Assembly: GCF_002443255.2 (NCBI RefSeq)
Contig: NW_019211454.1
Coordinates: 35,570,061-35,634,060 of the forward strand
From: Varroa destructor
Taxonomy: Eukaryota > Arthropoda > Arachnida > Mesostigmata > Varroidae
Direction of reading: 5' to 3'
Length of the DNA stretch: 64,000 nucleotides
The notes below the pieces were generated by a model. It made no database searches and was not told the DNA's origin. It was given only the letters and a program-made list of their open reading frames with translations. Shown in pieces: positions 62,770-64,000 of this stretch. How positions within the stretch are numbered: the first letter of the stretch is position 1; each line of letters starts with the position of its first letter. Made by a program: the position numbers and the translations under genes.

Positions 62770-63802
62770 GTTTGGTTGAGTCTCGTTGTGTAACATTGTG
62801 CTAACTACTGGTGTGTAGCGGCACCTAGTCGAAGACTGAGGATTATGTGTTCATAAGATGGACTGATCTAAGCGAACTATGTGGTTATTTCGTGGACTCG
62901 ATATGAGGCAATTCATGAGCTCCGTAGTGCTTGTAGCGGCCTGCCTCTTGGCAATGAGCTGTGCCATGATAACGGCTGGCCGCATTGACGGCTCAGTACT
63001 ACTAACGAATCCAACCTCTGCTCCCGTGCCGGAGACAGAAGCCGTCGCCGCAGCAGCAGAGAGAAGCTATGTAAATACAGAGAAGCTCGTGCAACAGTCG
63101 GCTCGACAAATTGAGGAGGTTGTCGAACAGTCGGAGGGAAGATCAGACTTTAAAATATCGCCTTCTTCATTACAGTCGCAGTTGGACTCTACCCATACCG
63201 AGGCTCCCACAACTACGCTAGAAAAGGACAACACGAGAGTGGCGGAAGGGGGAACAGCGGCCGGGGCGGGAGTTCTATCGACAACGTCGTCAACGTCGAG
63301 TATAAATCCAGTTATCCAGACTACTACGGAGGCTACAAAACCTATGAAAGACAAGATATCCATGTACGCTAAGAAGGCGAGCAAGTTTTCCGAGAAGAAA
63401 ACCTTATTTACCAAAAAGGCTGTAACTGATAAGGAGGACAAACTGGTGATCACGACGGCAGCGACTGCCGAGATCAGTTCGGCTGCTGGTGTAACAACAG
63501 TAGGCTCAGCCCATTTGACCAGCGACGACTCACACGTTTCTCCAAAAACGACTGGACCCGACTCGAGTGCGGCTCGCTCTAGCACAACAACAGACTCTAT
63601 GATCGCTACAACCATCATGGTGATGCCAAATTCCTCTACGATTTCAACCTTGCATGTTGAAAACAAGCAGTTGTTGGTAACGAATGAAGATGACGATGAG
63701 GTTGGTCCCGGATGCACTTCGAAGATTCGATTGTCTGCTGGATTCAAACTGTGGAGGTCCAAGGATAAAAATAAGCTTAACCTAACGCTGGCTACCGATA
63801 AT
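62770..63802 (+). CDS. Secreted Thr/Ser-rich protein, first coding exon (partial)
   Basis: The exon opens after a T-rich acceptor (ttttttcag). It has a 109-base leader, starts translation at 62879 (A at -3) or at an in-frame ATG at 62903, and ends at AAT|GTAAGT, an excellent donor, after 308 codons (phase 0). Residues 9-34 (MRQFMSSVVLVAACLLAMSC then AMITAG) form a signal peptide. The mature part is Thr/Ser/Ala-rich and low in aromatic residues, like a disordered, possibly O-glycosylated stalk. Within it is a Lys-rich segment (about 155-185, KDKISMYAKKASKFSEKK and on) and, near the end, an acidic run EDDDE followed by a lone Cys. The antisense frame is also open, a side effect of composition. 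I recognise no family; the functional domain may lie in later exons beyond the window. Confidence 0.72.
62845..62866 (+). promoter_or_regulatory. Two tiny upstream ORFs in the leader
   Basis: Within the leader of the secreted-protein exon, ATG TGT TCA TAA (62845-62856) and ATG GAC TGA (62858-62866) precede the main start by 13 to 34 bases. Such short upstream frames can lower initiation at the main ATG. Whether they are transcribed depends on the true transcription start. Confidence 0.5.
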
Positions 63803-64000
63803 GTAAGTATAACGAATTACCCAGAAAGGGGTACATTATAGGTACATAATAGAATAGCAGCTTCTTATATACATATTTACATGAACTAGTTTCCTTTAGC
63901 TGGCTTCACTCCTTCCAATTTAATGACCAGCCTGCTTTCCGAACTTCTAGGTTTACGGCATGTGAGTGTAAGCAGAATATAGAGTATTAGCCTTTTTTGG
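63803..64000 (+). other. Start of an intron of the secreted-protein gene
   Basis: AT-rich sequence after the GTAAGT donor with stops in all plus-strand frames. No further exon appears before the window ends. Confidence 0.6.

Noticed and set aside
63067..63762. 231-codon minus-strand frame under the secreted-protein exon
   Set aside because: It is antisense to a better-supported exon. Thr/Ser/Ala-rich coding DNA commonly leaves the opposite frame open as a Val/Ser-rich shadow.

Overview
The window looks like animal nuclear DNA, most likely from an arthropod. Coding sequence is sparse and sits in short exons with GT..AG borders, separated by introns of 1.6 to 5.7 kb. Dinucleotide repeats (AT, GA, TC/CA) are scattered through it, there is one assembly gap of exactly 100 N (1466-1565), and there are no operons or bacterial-type gene packing. 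Large introns with moderately AT-rich DNA would suit a parasitiform mite or a similar chelicerate, but that is a guess; the sequence alone does not fix the species. Almost all open frames over 60 codons here are chance frames, so the annotation rests on family motifs, splice sites and intron phase.

Three genes are well supported. (1) On the plus strand at 8206-8631 lies the first coding exon of a polypeptide N-acetylgalactosaminyltransferase (GALNT/pgant family): cytoplasmic tail, membrane anchor, stem and the start of the catalytic domain. The remaining exons were not found by eye in the 55 kb downstream. (2) On the minus strand at 28952-42269 is a four-exon gene for a SCHIP1 (schwannomin-interacting protein 1) homologue. 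All four exons join in phase to give a 329-residue protein with the family's NERE..IRQ.L motif, the R..RL.AEA.LALA helix and the C-terminal coiled coil. (3) On the plus strand at 62770-63802 is the first coding exon of a secreted, Thr/Ser-rich protein of unknown family; it runs out of the window through a good donor site.

Weaker candidates are given with low confidence: a phase-consistent three-exon minus-strand gene at 59408-60255 (129 residues, unknown family), a possible minus-strand exon at 55567-55730, and a plus-strand segment at 4327-4553 that resembles parts of an SH2 domain. The non-coding DNA holds a probable tRNA-derived SINE head (about 1868-1950), a near-perfect 71-bp palindrome (45290-45360) that could be a MITE or a small-RNA hairpin, a perfect 14-bp hairpin (2243-2278), a CpG-rich stretch with a TATA/Inr-like core promoter (about 56100-56880), and many microsatellites.

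The SCHIP1 gene lies antisense and downstream of the GALNT first exon. If the GALNT gene continues beyond the window, SCHIP1 is nested inside its large intron. The supported genes (Golgi O-glycosylation, a cortical Hippo/Merlin-linked adaptor, a Thr-rich secreted protein) show no sign of acting as one system. I did not find a convincing undescribed multi-gene system; the items most worth testing are the hidden three-exon gene, the 71-bp palindrome and the orphan GALNT exon.
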